A stretch of DNA of 64,000 bases from Moniliella sp. 'wahieum' (GCA_003971905.1 RSEE01000029.1:558001-622000); one strand, 5' to 3'. Shown: positions 34,186-46,968, numbered from the stretch's first letter. Notes: generated from the sequence alone by a model not told the origin. Made by a program: numbers and translations.

Positions 34186-35289
34186 ATGGACGCCGACCTG
34201 CTGCTGCGCCAGCTCCTTCCCCAGACCAACCACCGCAGCAGCAGCACCCACGCTGCGCCCCTGGCTCAGCCACAGCCGCAGTCCACTCCCCCTTTCCACC
34301 AGCCCAGCACGCCTCTATCCCATGCCCACCCCGCATCAAGCGACATGACCCCCCCCCCACCAACCGGTCCGCACAGCTCCTCCTTATCCCCGGCCCGCCT
34401 CTTCTCCGTCCGCTCGGTGGCGGACCACCGCACCTCCCCCTGCCTCCTCCGCCGCCGCCGCCGTTTTCCACCCCACCTGTGCCCTGGCTCCCAGATGCCC
34501 CAGAACGCTCCCATCTCGTCTCACCATACCCTTCCACTCCTTCCCAATGACGACGACGATAGCCACAGCGAGTTGGCACCCGAAGACGCAGCGAGCCAGA
34601 CCCCACGCCAACGCAGCTTCATCCTTCCTCTTACTAGCCACGCCCTCCCCCGCGGCCTCCTCGAGCTTGCCCCTTCCCCGCAACCCCCACCACGAGCGGA
34701 CCCAATCTGCCATCCTTGCCTTGGAGACGAGCATGGCCCAACTCCGCCTTCCCCCACGCCAAGAAGCAAGGGGAATCAGGGCTCCGCCCCAGCAGAGGGC
34801 GCGCGACGAGGGGCGGGAAAGAGGCTTGACACTGCCCTCAGGGCCCGCTAGGAAAAGGATGGGACGTCCGCGCGCACGAACGGTTGGATCGCACCTGCTC
34901 TACCACCCCTTCCCGAGGCTGGCGAGACAAGTCCCACCTACACCTACGACCCCGTGCCATGCCGACGACCCAGCGCAACAACCAACCAGACTCATGCCAC
35001 GGGGCTGACAGATCTGTTGTTTTTCAATGATCTGTCCACAGCCCTTTGGGGCACCATTGATATCGCGCCACCTTCCACCTCGCCACCATCCATCCCGCTC
35101 CCGCCGCTCCCGTCTACTCGGAGAGCGAGGGGCTTTACGATCTCCCACCCTCCACGGGGAGTAAAACACGACCTCTCTTCTCTCTCGCCCTTGCGCCCAG
35201 CCCGTGCCCGCTCTCGCTCCATCTTGTGCAACGATCAGTTGAGCGTGGGTTCGCGGTCCTCGTCCCCCAGGACACGAGCGATGTCTTAA
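34186..35289 (+). CDS. Candidate hypothetical protein, low complexity, frame-broken
   Basis: An open frame starts MDADLLLRQLLPQTNH at 34186 and stays open to 34851 with a Pro/Ser/His-rich, disordered-looking composition. Other frames continue with protein-like blocks: PHHERTQSAILALETSMAQL (about 34700) and TDLLFFNDLSTALWGTIDI (about 35010-35065), ending at a TAA near 35287. Given how often real genes in this window change frame, one gene of about 360 residues is possible. No domain is recognised. The alternative is GC-rich DNA without a gene. Confidence 0.3.
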
Positions 35290-38200
35290 CTCTCTCGCGA
35301 CCATTCTAACCGTCGTGGTTCGCGGATGAATGTTGAACCCTCGTCCTTCCCCTTCCATTTTGTACCATCCAGGGATTCCATTCTTGCCTCATCTAAAAAC
35401 GACGCCCGCCCGCGTCTTTCGTCTGCTACGATGCACATGCCCTGCCCCCCCCCACCCCAGTGTTGCTCCCACCATCTCCACCCCCGCTTCCATGCCGCTT
35501 CCCAATTCCTTTCTCCTTCAGTTTTACCATTTCCTTTCCCTAGCCAACTGGTATGACGGTTCCCACATTCCCTTTTCGTCTACAGTAAGCGCTGTTTTTG
35601 GTTAGCTATGTGTGGCGGGCCCAAGCGTGGTCGTCCTCCTCCCCGAGTTAAGCCCCACGCCGGTGGCCAGATTTTCTCTCAAGTCGTAGAAGAGCCAGTG
35701 GCCCGCCCCATCGCTGTCCTCTCGCATTATTCTGATGTTCCCAAAAGAGCCGAGCACGGGGAGCAAGCAGCGGAGTGGGCATCGTATAGTAGGGATGACA
35801 CACACGTCGGCTACATTGACCCCCGGCCGAGCTCAATATGGGGCATCACGGGTTTCCGCCAGCCGTTCCAGGGGTTCACGTTTGCGAACCGATCCTGGTA
35901 TATCTGGACAGAGGGTACTCCAGCTCTCCTAGACCTCTCATCGAAACGCGCTATAATCATGCTGTTAGACGAAGTAAGAGAATCATCGAGAGCAAAACTT
36001 ATCCATGTTTTGCGGATATCCTCCACGGAAGGCCATTATGACTGCATAAGCCCAAAGTTCCAATACTTTGTGTATACATTGCGCACCCGGTCTTACTGTA
36101 CCTTTCGTCTGTTGCGCACTGGTTATGCCAGACACAATCGCACTGAAAAAGCGTGTGAGCAGTGTTTTACCCTTTGAACCCCATTTCAACCGTGCTGTTC
36201 TTGATGTGGCCTAAGCGGGTTGCTCCCATTCCAGAAGTTTAAGTTGTTTGAACGCAGGCACAATCATCCAAATCAGTGGCTCTCTCACACCTCTAGCTCG
36301 CGGGTCTTACGGGCTCTAAATCCTCCAAGAGGGTATACCCTTCAACTATATATTCAAGAGGGCAGGTCTCCAAACCTCAAGCGCCATGATACATGACACA
36401 CCGCGTGTAATTGGACGTGCCAAGGAGGAATAAGTGCTATCGGATGATAATCGTAGTGCCTTGGCAGCCTTCCTAGCCTTCGCTTGCTTCGACTGCTTCC
36501 CTCTGCCAACATCTATACGCCAGTGCGATGGGGCTTGACAGAGTTGTTCCGACCACGACGCTCGAAGTGCTCATCATTTCCCTTATACGTACAACGTTCT
36601 TTCACGCTGAAGGTGTAGATGTAACATGCGGAGTTGGGGGCGAAAAGCTTAAGAGTAAGAAAACGCTAGTTCGGGAGCGGACAGACCGTCTTATGGGACC
36701 CCTGGAGCGCAACTTCACCACCAGGTGCATCATGCATCAGGCCCTCAGGCCTCTCAGGTTCCTCTCAGGACATGGATAAGCAGGACTCCTAGTTGCGCGC
36801 TTCGTTCCACATACCTTTTGTGTGCCCGCGTGATTGCGTTTGTTGAGATCTCTTCGAAGGGGGGAATGGTCGATGGCAGCACACATACTCGCATCCGTGC
36901 TGGCAGTGCGTGAAGACATTGCAGCGAGGCCTGAGTCTGACAGCGCCAGCGCTCAACGTGTTCAACGTAGAACGTTCAGTTGAACGTCGAACACCACCTG
37001 TAAATGTTATAAAGTACGCTATAAACGTTAATTATTCAACACACATGCGCTTGCGCTCTTTCAACCTCAAACAAGCATGCACACAACATACTTCCTGCTC
37101 CAAAAATTAAAACTGACAGGCACACCCTCGCAGACAAAATGCTATTACTTGTTCGCTCTCTTCCTTTTTTCACGCAGTCTCGACCACAAAACGCAACAGA
37201 TTGCATGTGGAGAAACGTGGCGGCGGAGGAGGGCGGAGGTGGCGCCGTGCATGTCACGTGTCACATGTGGCGTACGTGACGTGGGGATCGATCACACAAA
37301 TCACAAATGGGATGCACTCTCCGACTGTCTAATTGCTATAACCGACGAACAAAACCGACAACTCCCGACATTAGTACTGAGACTCAGTACCATCAGTATG
37401 GAGGGCTAGGAGCCGGAGGAGAGACATTATCCGATTTGGAAGCGTCCCTATATAGTCTCTGTCGAACGAGAGACAGATCGGCTACGCTAGGGTGCTATAC
37501 AGTGTGACATCAGCATACGCTCATACAAGGACTGAGCGCGGAGCGTCGGCCGCGCGGACTAGTAACTAGAGTAAAGCTAGTAACTAGTAAAATGTAAAAC
37601 CAGAGTAACTAGGCAACTGACTCAGTAACTCAGTGCTCAGGACCTCAGGGCCTCAAGCCTCAGGTTTTGAGTAAGCCCTTGCACCCGTTTTTTGGCCCTT
37701 CCCGGCGAGCTGGATCATCGATCAAAGCTCTTGGATTATCGATTAATAGTTGCTGCGCTAGCCCCGAGCAGTAGCTGGTTGGAGACAGAAGGCTGAGGCG
37801 GTGAATGCGATGATATGGTCGATGACGATGATCGACGAGGAAGTAGTGGAGACGGCGATAGCGTTGAGTCACGTGCGAGCCGGGGGAAGCCCGCGGGGGG
37901 CTGGTCAACGTGGTCAACCACATCTTTCTCAAGTGGGTCTCAAGCAGCGCACAAAAAGTGGGGGAGAGCCGAAAAAGCGTGGGTACGTTGAGAAGCTAGA
38001 AGACTGTTGAGTGAGACGTTGAGGAATTGAGGCCCGCAACAATGTATAGTACGCACAGCAGGCCATATTCCGGATTGCGTTAACGCATCTGCCACCCAAC
38101 GTGGGCCTGGCAATGCTCCGTTCATTAGTGTGGAGCCCTACGAAGCAACCCCCATACAACTCCATCATTGATACCATCTTAGCTTCAAGCTTCAAGCTTA

Positions 38201-39292
38201 ACTTGTGACACTGGCTGAGCTGCTGAGTCGCTGAGGGTTTTGTTGGCCTGGGTTAGCATGTTAGCAGCTCGTGTATTGTCTTTCGAAGACCCTGGCGAAT
38301 GCGTGCTATGCCGACCGGGTGTTGCGGTGTTGGCCCATTCAATTTCAAACGAAGCTGGACGCCCCCCGACGAGGCTCTATAGCTGCCGGGCAAAATGCTT
38401 GATAGGCTCGAGGCACCTCTACTGCCGGTGCACCGCCACACTGCTGGCGGTGGACATACATATAAGGGCCCTGGATTATTTTGAAGCCTTGTGCTTTGGG
38501 CTTTGGTGGCACCTCAGGCATCGGGGCGCCTCTGCCTGCCTGCGTCTGCCCGTGGCAGAGAGTCGGAATATATATCTTTCGCCTCTGCCTCCGCTTGGCA
38601 GAACAGACTCAGTGGGTGGCGTTGCGGCTTCTCTTGTCTCACTCTCCCCCATCCTCTGGTGCAAGGCAGAAGGTGGGGGACACTGCCCTTCCGCCAGTGC
38701 GCGGCAGAGCAGCCGGCACAGATGGAGCACCCCGCCAGTGTCCAATCTCGTTCGACCATGCACAGTGCCCCCTCCCCTCTTCACGCGTAGCAAGGAAGGG
38801 AATGCAGCTTGCTTTTCAGGCGCTCAGGCTCAGTGCTCAGTTGCTCAGCCTCTGGGCCGTTCATCTCCATCTCATCTCAGCTTGGGTGCATTAGATACTC
38901 TGGCCTTCCAGCTGACATCGCTAGCAGCAACCACGCTCCGTGGGTGGAGCGGACCACCGGGCTAGAGACTCATCGATGAGTAGTGTACAGCGACACGTGT
39001 TGTTGAACCTATATGGTACTAACCGTCAACCCGACACTTGACCGTATAATCCGCACAGCACTTTCTTCCTCTTTCTCCACCTCCACCAATTCAAAAGCGC
39101 TTCCAGTTCACCGTCGACGCTGTCGTTGGCCACGTTATCCTTCCACACATCTCTCGCCAGTCCCTCCGCTCTCGTCTCGCATCCTTCTTCGACGAGACCA
39201 GATAAATCTCCTCGTTCCTCTTCATTACCATTACCGCATTTTTACTACATCTTCCCATCTCCCTTTTTCACTCCACTTGCCACGCCCACATC
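35290..39292. other. Gene-poor island, right part
   Basis: About 4 kb without a gene I can support. The longest open frames (189 codons from about 35608, 241 codons from 38240) have no motif and unnatural composition. Word families recur: TTCAACGTAGAACGTTCAG (36954-36992), CTCAGGCCTCTCAGG (36738-36772), ACTAGTAACTAG (37556-37590) and CTTCAAGCTTCAAGCTT (about 38183). The final 250 bp before 39293 are C/T-rich and probably the 5' leader of the next gene. Confidence 0.55.
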
Positions 39293-41071
39293 ATGTACGT
39301 TTGGCTTTTTTCTTTCCGTCCGGAGTTTTGGAGCTGTGCATACTGAACATTGAGATCCATTCTCCCTCTTTCGTGCTTTGCTTTTCATTCATACAACAGG
39401 CATTTGTGTAAGCTCAACTCCTCTTTTTCTTGGACTTTGGGCGAGGCATAATTCTGACTTCTGTATCCGATTCGCATTGACACAGACGGAGCAATCATAT
39501 TCACCCAAGACAAAAACACCCACCGCATCCCTCTTCTGGCCGCATGGGATCTGAGCCCTTTCAGCTGGCTGCGGAGGCAGCAGATGCAGGAGCAAATGGC
39601 CTCTGATTCCAAGGTACGTCTGCCTCTCTTTCCGGGAAATGTGTCAGCACATCTAATCTCACATGATATTCCTTTTTGCAGGAGTTGGCAGAGGCGACGC
39701 CACCCAATGGCCAAGTCCAGCTCGAATCCAGCGAATTTGTGGCCCTCTCCTCTGGCCGGCCAGGAGAAGATGAGCTGTGCGGGGTGATATTGACAGACTC
39801 GGAGTACCCACGGGATGTAGCACTAGCTGTGCTGGACAAGATGCTGGAAGAAATGGTGGTGCGAGTGCCCAAAGCTCGGTACCAAGGCCGCATCGCCCAG
39901 CTAGTCAACTCAAACCCGACCGAGTTCCTGGTAGACTATACGTCCGACGCCACTCTGCCCACACCCAATAAGGCGCCTGAGCCTGAAGATTGGACTGGAT
40001 GCATGCCACGTCTCGGTGATAAGGACATATTTGACCCAGTGCAAGCTGAATTCGAACGGAGACAAGCTGAGGGCAATCGTGTAGGGATTGATGATCCCGT
40101 TCTTGTTGCCGCCTTGGAGTTCCCTTCAGCACAAGAGTACCTGACCCGCTACCAAGACCTCAATTTGGCACGCGAGCTGGCCTTAAACCAGTTCGAATCC
40201 CGCACCACGGGGGGGAGGGCGTTTGGCGTAGTCTCGGGGCGCAAGTTGATGGATAAGAAGCGATCGTTCCTAAGTTTGGGACGGCACTCTCCCCGAGTTC
40301 TTCCCTCCGAGCACCCCGTACGGACGGTGCAGCACCAAGCATCTCTCGTCTCGACCGTGTCATCGCAAGTCAGTACGGCTGGCCTAAGCGACGGCACGAG
40401 CTGGACCAGCGAAGCGCATTCGGTCTCTGCCACGTCGGGGAACAAGGGTACCGACACTCCTTCCACACGACCTAGCACACTCCCTGCTCCCAGCGCTGCT
40501 ACTGCAAGCGCTGGCACCGACACCCGTGCTCGAAGCACAACGGTCACGCTAGGTGGCGCAGTGCCTCCCCTTGAACATGGCACCGACTTGAAACCGCCCG
40601 ATACGGGGTGCAAGCGAGTCTGAGTCAACTTCGCAAATTGCGGTCTCCTGCTACCCAACCCCGGATGTGGACGGCAGCGAGCCCGAGACGGAGGAGCAGG
40701 ATGCACGGACACCCACGCCTTTGGCCGGGTATGGTGCCATTCGTGCTGCCCTCGCCTCCTCGCCCACCTCGAACCGCACCACCTCACGGCTCCATACGCG
40801 CGCATCGCCTAATACGCCTCACAAGGAGAGCCCCGCACCGTTGCATCTGGAACGGCGAATGCCCGTTGCTCCCATACTGCCCATTGTCGAAGAACCCGGG
40901 GACTGTAGGCGCCCTGTCGACCCTACCCTGCCTCCTCCTAGTCCATCCTTGATCATGGACAGGCGCGCTTCTCATCTCTCACGCAAGGTCCATGCTAGCT
41001 CGGGCCGGCTGGCCATGCCTGGTCGCAAGCGCTCGAACACGGAAGGGGACGAGAATTGCATCGTGATGTAA
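39293..41071 (+). CDS. Ykt6-like longin protein with disordered tail and CAAX box
   Basis: The secure exons are 39486-39613 and 39682 onward, joined across a 68-nt intron (GTACGT..TTGCAG); the first exon near the ATG at 39293 is not resolved. The N-terminal ~120 residues match the Ykt6 longin domain: WDLSPFSWLRR, then DELCGVILTDSEYPRDVAL and LDKMLEEMVVRVPK (yeast Ykt6: KDLSQFGFFERS, CGVLITDKEYPVRPA). After an extra ~70 residues, FPSAQEYLTRYQDL corresponds to the Ykt6 segment before the SNARE helix. The R-SNARE motif itself is not seen. A Ser/Thr/Pro-rich tail of ~290 residues follows and ends KRSNTEGDENCIVM, a C-terminal CAAX prenylation box, as in Ykt6. A frame change lies near 40605. I infer a membrane-attached longin protein; fusion activity is doubtful. 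Confidence 0.65.
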
Positions 41072-41785
41072 CTAGGCCTCCATCTGACGTGGTTTGCACG
41101 GTCTCGCCGGGAGGTCTTCGTGCAAGCCCTCCATCATGCCTTTTCTTGTTCACAATTCTCACACCATCCTCCACACTCCTTTGTCCTATCCCTCTATACG
41201 ATCTTGCTGTTCCATGAGTTGCCTTTGTACCCTCTGGCGTCCCTCTAACTCTCGATTCTTCACTTATAGGCTGTATGAGGATTAGCCTACACGCCGCTCT
41301 ACTTACAAAAACCTCTTTGCAAAATAAGTTGCCTCGGCCCAAATAACGGAGACACTGGAGACATGAAAAATGTTGCTCTACTGCAGGACAGATGGTGTGG
41401 TATGGAGGTCATCAACCACGGACGGTTGCCCCAATACATGAGTCGGCAGTGGGAGGAGAAGCCAGCCTCTCGTGCTTTGGGAATGGCGACCCACTCTCCC
41501 TCCTCTTCCCCTCTCCGTCCTACTAACGCTTCTGGTCCGCGTCGCCGACAATTTCAAACGGAACGCGAGACGCGCTCGGCGGCTGCAATTTGAAACGCCG
41601 CGCCCAGATCCGAATGCCGCGGGTGGGGGAGGAACAGTGGCCTGGTGCCCGGTGCAGCGCGTCGCGTCCCCGCCCTTTGCGCCTGCGCGCACTGCCGACG
41701 CGATGGGGCGCTGCGGGCAGGCTCGCGTATACAATAAAGACGGCGCGGCGCAGGGCGCGTCCTGTGCTCTGCCCCCACCACCCCC
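41072..41785. other. Intergenic region upstream of POL1
   Basis: About 710 bp between two genes on the plus strand. The right part is GC-rich. An open frame on the minus strand runs into POL1 and is its shadow. No clear cell-cycle box (ACGCGT) is visible. Confidence 0.5.
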
Positions 41786-44700
41786 ATGTCCTCTCGAGCG
41801 GCGCGTGCTTCGGCGCTGCAGGCGCTTGCTGCGCGGCGCAAGGGCCATGCGCTCCCCGCCAGCGACTCCGACGACGACGGCCGCATCTACGACGAGGTCT
41901 CCGAGGCCGAGTACAGCAGCTACGTCCGCGGCCGCGTCCTCGCCGACACCTTCATCGAAGACGACGACGGCAGCGGCTATGTCGATCATGGCCAAGACGA
42001 GTGGGCCAGCGACGGCCCCGACAGCGAAGAAGAGTACCGTCGCCACTTTGGCACCGGCAAGAAGAAGGCCAAGCGCGCCCTTCCTGAGCAGGGCGACTAC
42101 TTTAGCTCCGCCCCCCGCCGCAAGAAGCCCGCCGCTCCTGCCCACAATCCCGCCGCTCGCGCCCGCACCCTCTTTGGCACGACCCCTGTCTCACACCACT
42201 CGAAGCAGGACGAGGAGGAGTTTATGAACAACATCCTCAACAATCTCGATGCTCAGCCGGAGGAACCTGCTGCCCCCTCCTGCGGCCCATCCAAGGCCAG
42301 AAGCGCACCCGCCCTCCTGAGTTTGGAGGATTCGAGCGCTTCCGCACCGCTCGGCGCGCTCCCGCTAGCCCCGCCAGCAGTGTCACTGGCATACCCAGCA
42401 GTGACCCCTTGATCGAAAGCCCACCCACGAACAAGCCCGCTCCCCGGGTGCGCATCATGCAGCCAGCACCGACGGACGACGATGAACTGAGCTGGCTCAA
42501 TGAGGCCCCTGTCCCTTCACTTCGCCAGTGACGAGCAAGCGGGCCAAAACCCAAGATTCCCCCGCCGCATTGGACGTGGTAGCAGCTGCGATTCAGCCTC
42601 AGATTTCCGTCTTTGACGAGGACGACAGCGAGGATGAAGGAGTGCGCGCTGTGCAACCACAAAGCAAATTTGAGCGGGCCACCGCCCAGTCCCGTACCCC
42701 TATGACTAAGCCTGCTTCTGCTGCTTCTACCCCTGCTGCTGCTCCTGTTGCTCATTCGGGAACGGCGACGCTGCACCAGCAAAGTTGGATATTGACTGGC
42801 GCCAGATCCATGAGGCGCTCATTATGGACGATGACGACTGGGAGGCCGACCTGATGGAGGAGGATGCAGCAATCGAGGCTCAGGCTAAGGCTCAGGCATC
42901 GGCACCGACACACACGACCCGCTCTCCGTCCCCTCCACCCGCGAAGAGGACCCAATGACCGACGTTGCTTTGGGCGACCGCGAGAAGAAGGTGCGTGAGG
43001 CATACTACGAGTCCGATGGAGGCGTCTACTTTTACTGGCTGGACCACTACGAACAAGGAGACAAGATCCATCTGATTGGCAAGCTCCGTTCCAAGACTAC
43101 CCAGGAGTGGGAGAGTTGTTGCGTTACGGTCGAAGGCATGGAGCGGTGCTTGTATGTCCTGCCCAAGCAGGACCCTGCAAATCAAGGTGTGTGTACCCCC
43201 TTTCCCACAAAGTTGTACAGTACTGACTCCCCTCTAGATCTTGAGGCGGCCCGTAAGATCCGGGAGGACAAGCTGGCGCGTCGTGCTAAGACGCGTCGAG
43301 GCCAGAATGTCGACGACATTGAGATTGATGATGAGGAAGAACAGCCATGGCAAGGGAAGTGTTCGATGAGTTTGATGCGCTGCGATCCAAATTTGGGATC
43401 AAGTCATTCCTGTCCACCTGGGTGTTGCGGGACTATGCATTCGAATTGCCCGACGTGCCACGGCAGTCCCGATACCTCAAGGTCCGGTATGGGTTTGACG
43501 AGACGCAACTTCCTTACGACTTGACGGGAGAGACGATTGCACAGGCCTTGGGCATGGAGGAGGGTGAAAGTAAGATCTCGTGTGTTTGGCATGGGATCAT
43601 CGGCATTTGAGCTTTTCCTGCTGAAGCGGCGGATTATGGGTCCTTGCTGGCTCAAGCTCAACGATCCTACTCCCCGTTCCGTTCGGGGCCAACCCGTCCA
43701 CACGGGCGACGAGGTTGTGAGTTGGTGCCAGACCGAGTTGTCCGTGGACGAACCCAAGGCTGTTTCGGTCGTCACGAGTTCAATGCCTGACGCCCCAACT
43801 GGTACACCGCCGCTCAAGATCATGTCCTTGAGTGCGTACTGTCGTTAACTTTAAAGCGAACCAGCGGGAGGTGTTGTGCGCGTCGGCACGAACGTGGTCC
43901 GATTATGCACTGGAAGACGACAAGCCGGTCAATGGAAAGTTCGAAGATCGTCCATTTGACAAGCGTCCCTCCACGGTCAAGAGTTTTGTCCGACCTATTG
44001 GAGGGAGTTTTCCCGATGGGTTTGACAAGTTGGTCAGTCGGCGACGATCCAAGGTTGTGGCTGTCAATTACGAGCGTGGCCTGCTTAATGCCCTCCTCGC
44101 TCACATCCAGGGACAGGACCCTGATGTTATTGTGGGCATGACATGATTGGGGTTTCTTTGGACGTGCTGCTGCACCGGATGCGGGAGCTCAAGTCGGACC
44201 AATGGTCACGCGTCGGACGGATGCGGCGGCGAGCATGGCCACAACTGACGGCGAACTCGGCTATCTATCTCATGGCCGGCCGGTTGCTGATGGACCTCTC
44301 TTCTGATTGTGGGAAGAGCATGATTGCCTCCACCTCTTGGTCGCTCACTGAGATGGCATCCACCCACCTTGGCGTATTGCGCGACGAGATTGACCCCGAC
44401 GAGACGGCGGGCGCGTTCCTGGATCCGGCCAAGATCTGCCTCTTCCTAAGCCATAGCGAGATGGACACGTGGCTCGTCATGGCGATTGCTGCCAAGTTGC
44501 AAGTACTCCCGCTCACCAAGCAACTGACCAACATTGCCGGAAACAGTTGGAATCGGACTTTGAACGGAGGCAGGGCCGAACGGAACGAGTACATTCTTCT
44601 CCATGACTTTTACGACAAGAAGTATGTGTTGCCCGACAAGGTTACTGGCGAGAGCGCATGCACGCCAAGCGCATCCGAGACAAGTTTGGCGTCCCCCAAC

Positions 44701-46797
44701 CTAAGGCAGTGACAACCCCCAAGGTCAAGCGCGACAAGTTTAAGGGTGGCTTGGTCTTTGACCCAAAGCGTGGCCTGTGTGACAAGTATGTACTGGGATG
44801 GACTTCAACTCGCTGTACCCCTCCATCATCCAGGAGTTCAACATCGACTTTACCACCGTTGAGCGGGTCAAGGGGGAGCCCAGGCCTGTGAGAACCAAGA
44901 TGGGAAGAAGCCCCGGCCGGGGAAGAAGTTCCGGAAGTGCCTTCTTCGATGTGGAGCAGGGCGTGCTCCCTGCTCTCATTGCTACCCTAGTTGACAAACG
45001 CCGGGCCGTTAAAGGCTTGATGAAGGACAAGCGGGCCACCAAGGCACAGCTAGCCCAATGGAACGTCAAACAGCTCGCGCTCAAGTTGACTGCCAACAGT
45101 ATGTATGGCTGTCTTGGGTTTGAGAACTCGCGGTTCTATGCCCGCCCCCTTGCGGCTTTGACCACTTTTAAGGGACGCGAGATTTTGCGGCAAACTCGCG
45201 AACTCGCCGAAGGAATCTCTCTCGAGGTTATCTATGGTGACACGGATTCCGTCATGATCAACACCAACAAGGTGACTTACGACGAGGCAATGCAGATTGG
45301 GCGTGAGTTCAAGAAAGCGTCAACAAGCATACAAATTGCTGGAATTGACATTGATGCCGTATTTGAGCGCATGCTCCTACTCCAAAAGAAGAAGTACGCT
45401 GCTCTCAAGGTCGAGGACGATGGCTCCCGCACCAAGGAGATCAAGGGCCTCGATATGAAACGTCGCGAATACTGCCAGCTTTCCAAGGATGCTTCGAGGT
45501 ACGTCTTCCTTACTCATTTTCTCTCTTTTTCTTCGTATTGACTCGTGTCCACAGCTCCGTCCTCTCCCAAATCCTCTCGGGCGAAGCGACAGAGACCGTG
45601 GTGGTGAGATCCATGAGCTCCTCCGCACGTTGGCGACCGAGGTGCGTGAGGGCCGCAAGACACTCGATTCCTTCATCATCTACAAGCGCCTAGGCAAAAA
45701 CCCTGAAGACTACCCCGATGCCAAGTCGCAGCCACACGTGCAAGTGGCGCTTCGGATGAAAGAGAAGGGGTTGTCCGCCCGGGCTGGGGATGTGATTCCT
45801 ACATCTTCACTGTTCCCGAGGGAGAGGAAGCGTCGACCAAGTCGGCGCAAGCGTCGCGTGCGCACCACCCAGACGACCTTCGTCGTGACGGCAGCTCACT
45901 CAAGGTGGACCTCGAGTACTACTCTCGCTGCAGGTGCTTCCCCCCATTGAACGTTTGTGCGAGAGCATCGAGGGTACGGATCGTGCCCGTTTGGCCGAAT
46001 GTCTTGGACTTGATGTTCGCCGCTACACTCAATCGAACGAGAAGGACGAGTCGCAGCCCAGGGAGGCGCATTTGCTCCACTCGACAGCCAGCTCACCCCA
46101 GAGCAGCGATATGGGCACTGTGACAAGCTCACCTTCCACTGCCCATCTTGCAACGCTGATACTGCCTTTGAGGGCTGCTTGCCGCCTTCGCCAAGGAACA
46201 GCTTGTCTCGGGTCCGACGGTCGCACCGGCCAATAGCGTGGGCATCCGCTGTTCAGGTTGCCAGCGAACCCTCGGACTGCCGTTGCTGGCGGTCCAGCTC
46301 AACCGTCGGATGCAGCAGCACATCAATCGCTACTATGCTGGCTGGCGCGTGTGCACCGACTCGGGGTGTGGGTGCGTTGCCGCCTACCGGGAGTGTACGC
46401 AATGCGCTGCCGTTCTCGCGGCTGCCCTGGGACTACAGTGGAGGAGTACACGGACAAGGACCTGTACACCCAGCTTTCGTACTACCAACATCTCTTTGAT
46501 CTCACCACCGTGGCCAACTCCGCGGAGGCACACAGAGCCCCCGGCGCGGTGCTGCAGCTGCGCATGCGCCATGCCCGACTTGCCAAGGTGCTCTACACGA
46601 CCGTCGACCGTATGCTCTCCCGCTCGGCGAGGCGGTACGTCGACATTGGCTCCCTTTTTGCTGGAATCACCCTTTCCGGCTCGGCGGCAGCACCCAAGCG
46701 GCCGGGCGCGCGTTCGCGTAACCCCCTTCTCACCATGGGTATCCTATCCCATTCCCATCCTGAGCCCACTCACGGGCCTTCCCATGTCCATATCTAA
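41786..46797 (+). CDS. POL1: DNA polymerase alpha catalytic subunit
   Basis: Replicative family-B polymerase that extends RNA primers made by its partner primase. The N-terminus has the alpha-specific [16 protein letters not shown] and [15 protein letters not shown]. Then [17 protein letters not shown] (about 42795), [20 protein letters not shown] (about 43020), [18 protein letters not shown] (about 43400), [18 protein letters not shown] (about 44065), motif [20 protein letters not shown] (44798), motif [13 protein letters not shown] (about 45085) and motif C YGDTDSVM (about 45235). The C-terminal Cys-rich, zinc-binding region spans about 46240-46420 and the end is [11 protein letters not shown]. 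An intron of about 50 nt lies at 43187-43240. At least eight frame changes interrupt the locus, so exon ends are approximate. It converges with UTP20, 171 bp apart. Confidence 0.95.
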
Positions 46798-46968
46798 ACC
46801 CTCTCTAGCCTTGTCCCCCTGTTCCTTGCAAGAATATGTTTCGTTTCCCAGCTCACCTTTATATCCATTAGCGACTGCTGCACTGTAGTGGAGCGATCCG
46901 GCGAGGGCTTGATTCTGCCCTGATCATTTTGTATTAGCAGGACAAGAGAAAAGTTGATTCATACTAGT

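Noticed and set aside
35608-36177. 189-codon open frame.
   Set aside because: No motif, no clear start context, composition like random GC-rich DNA; not conserved as far as I can tell.
38240-38965. 241-codon open frame.
   Set aside because: Three overlapping long frames on both strands indicate a base-composition effect; no motif.
41378-42145. 255-codon open frame on the minus strand.
   Set aside because: It is mostly antisense to the POL1 N-terminus and low in complexity; the plus-strand frame carries the conserved POL1 motifs.
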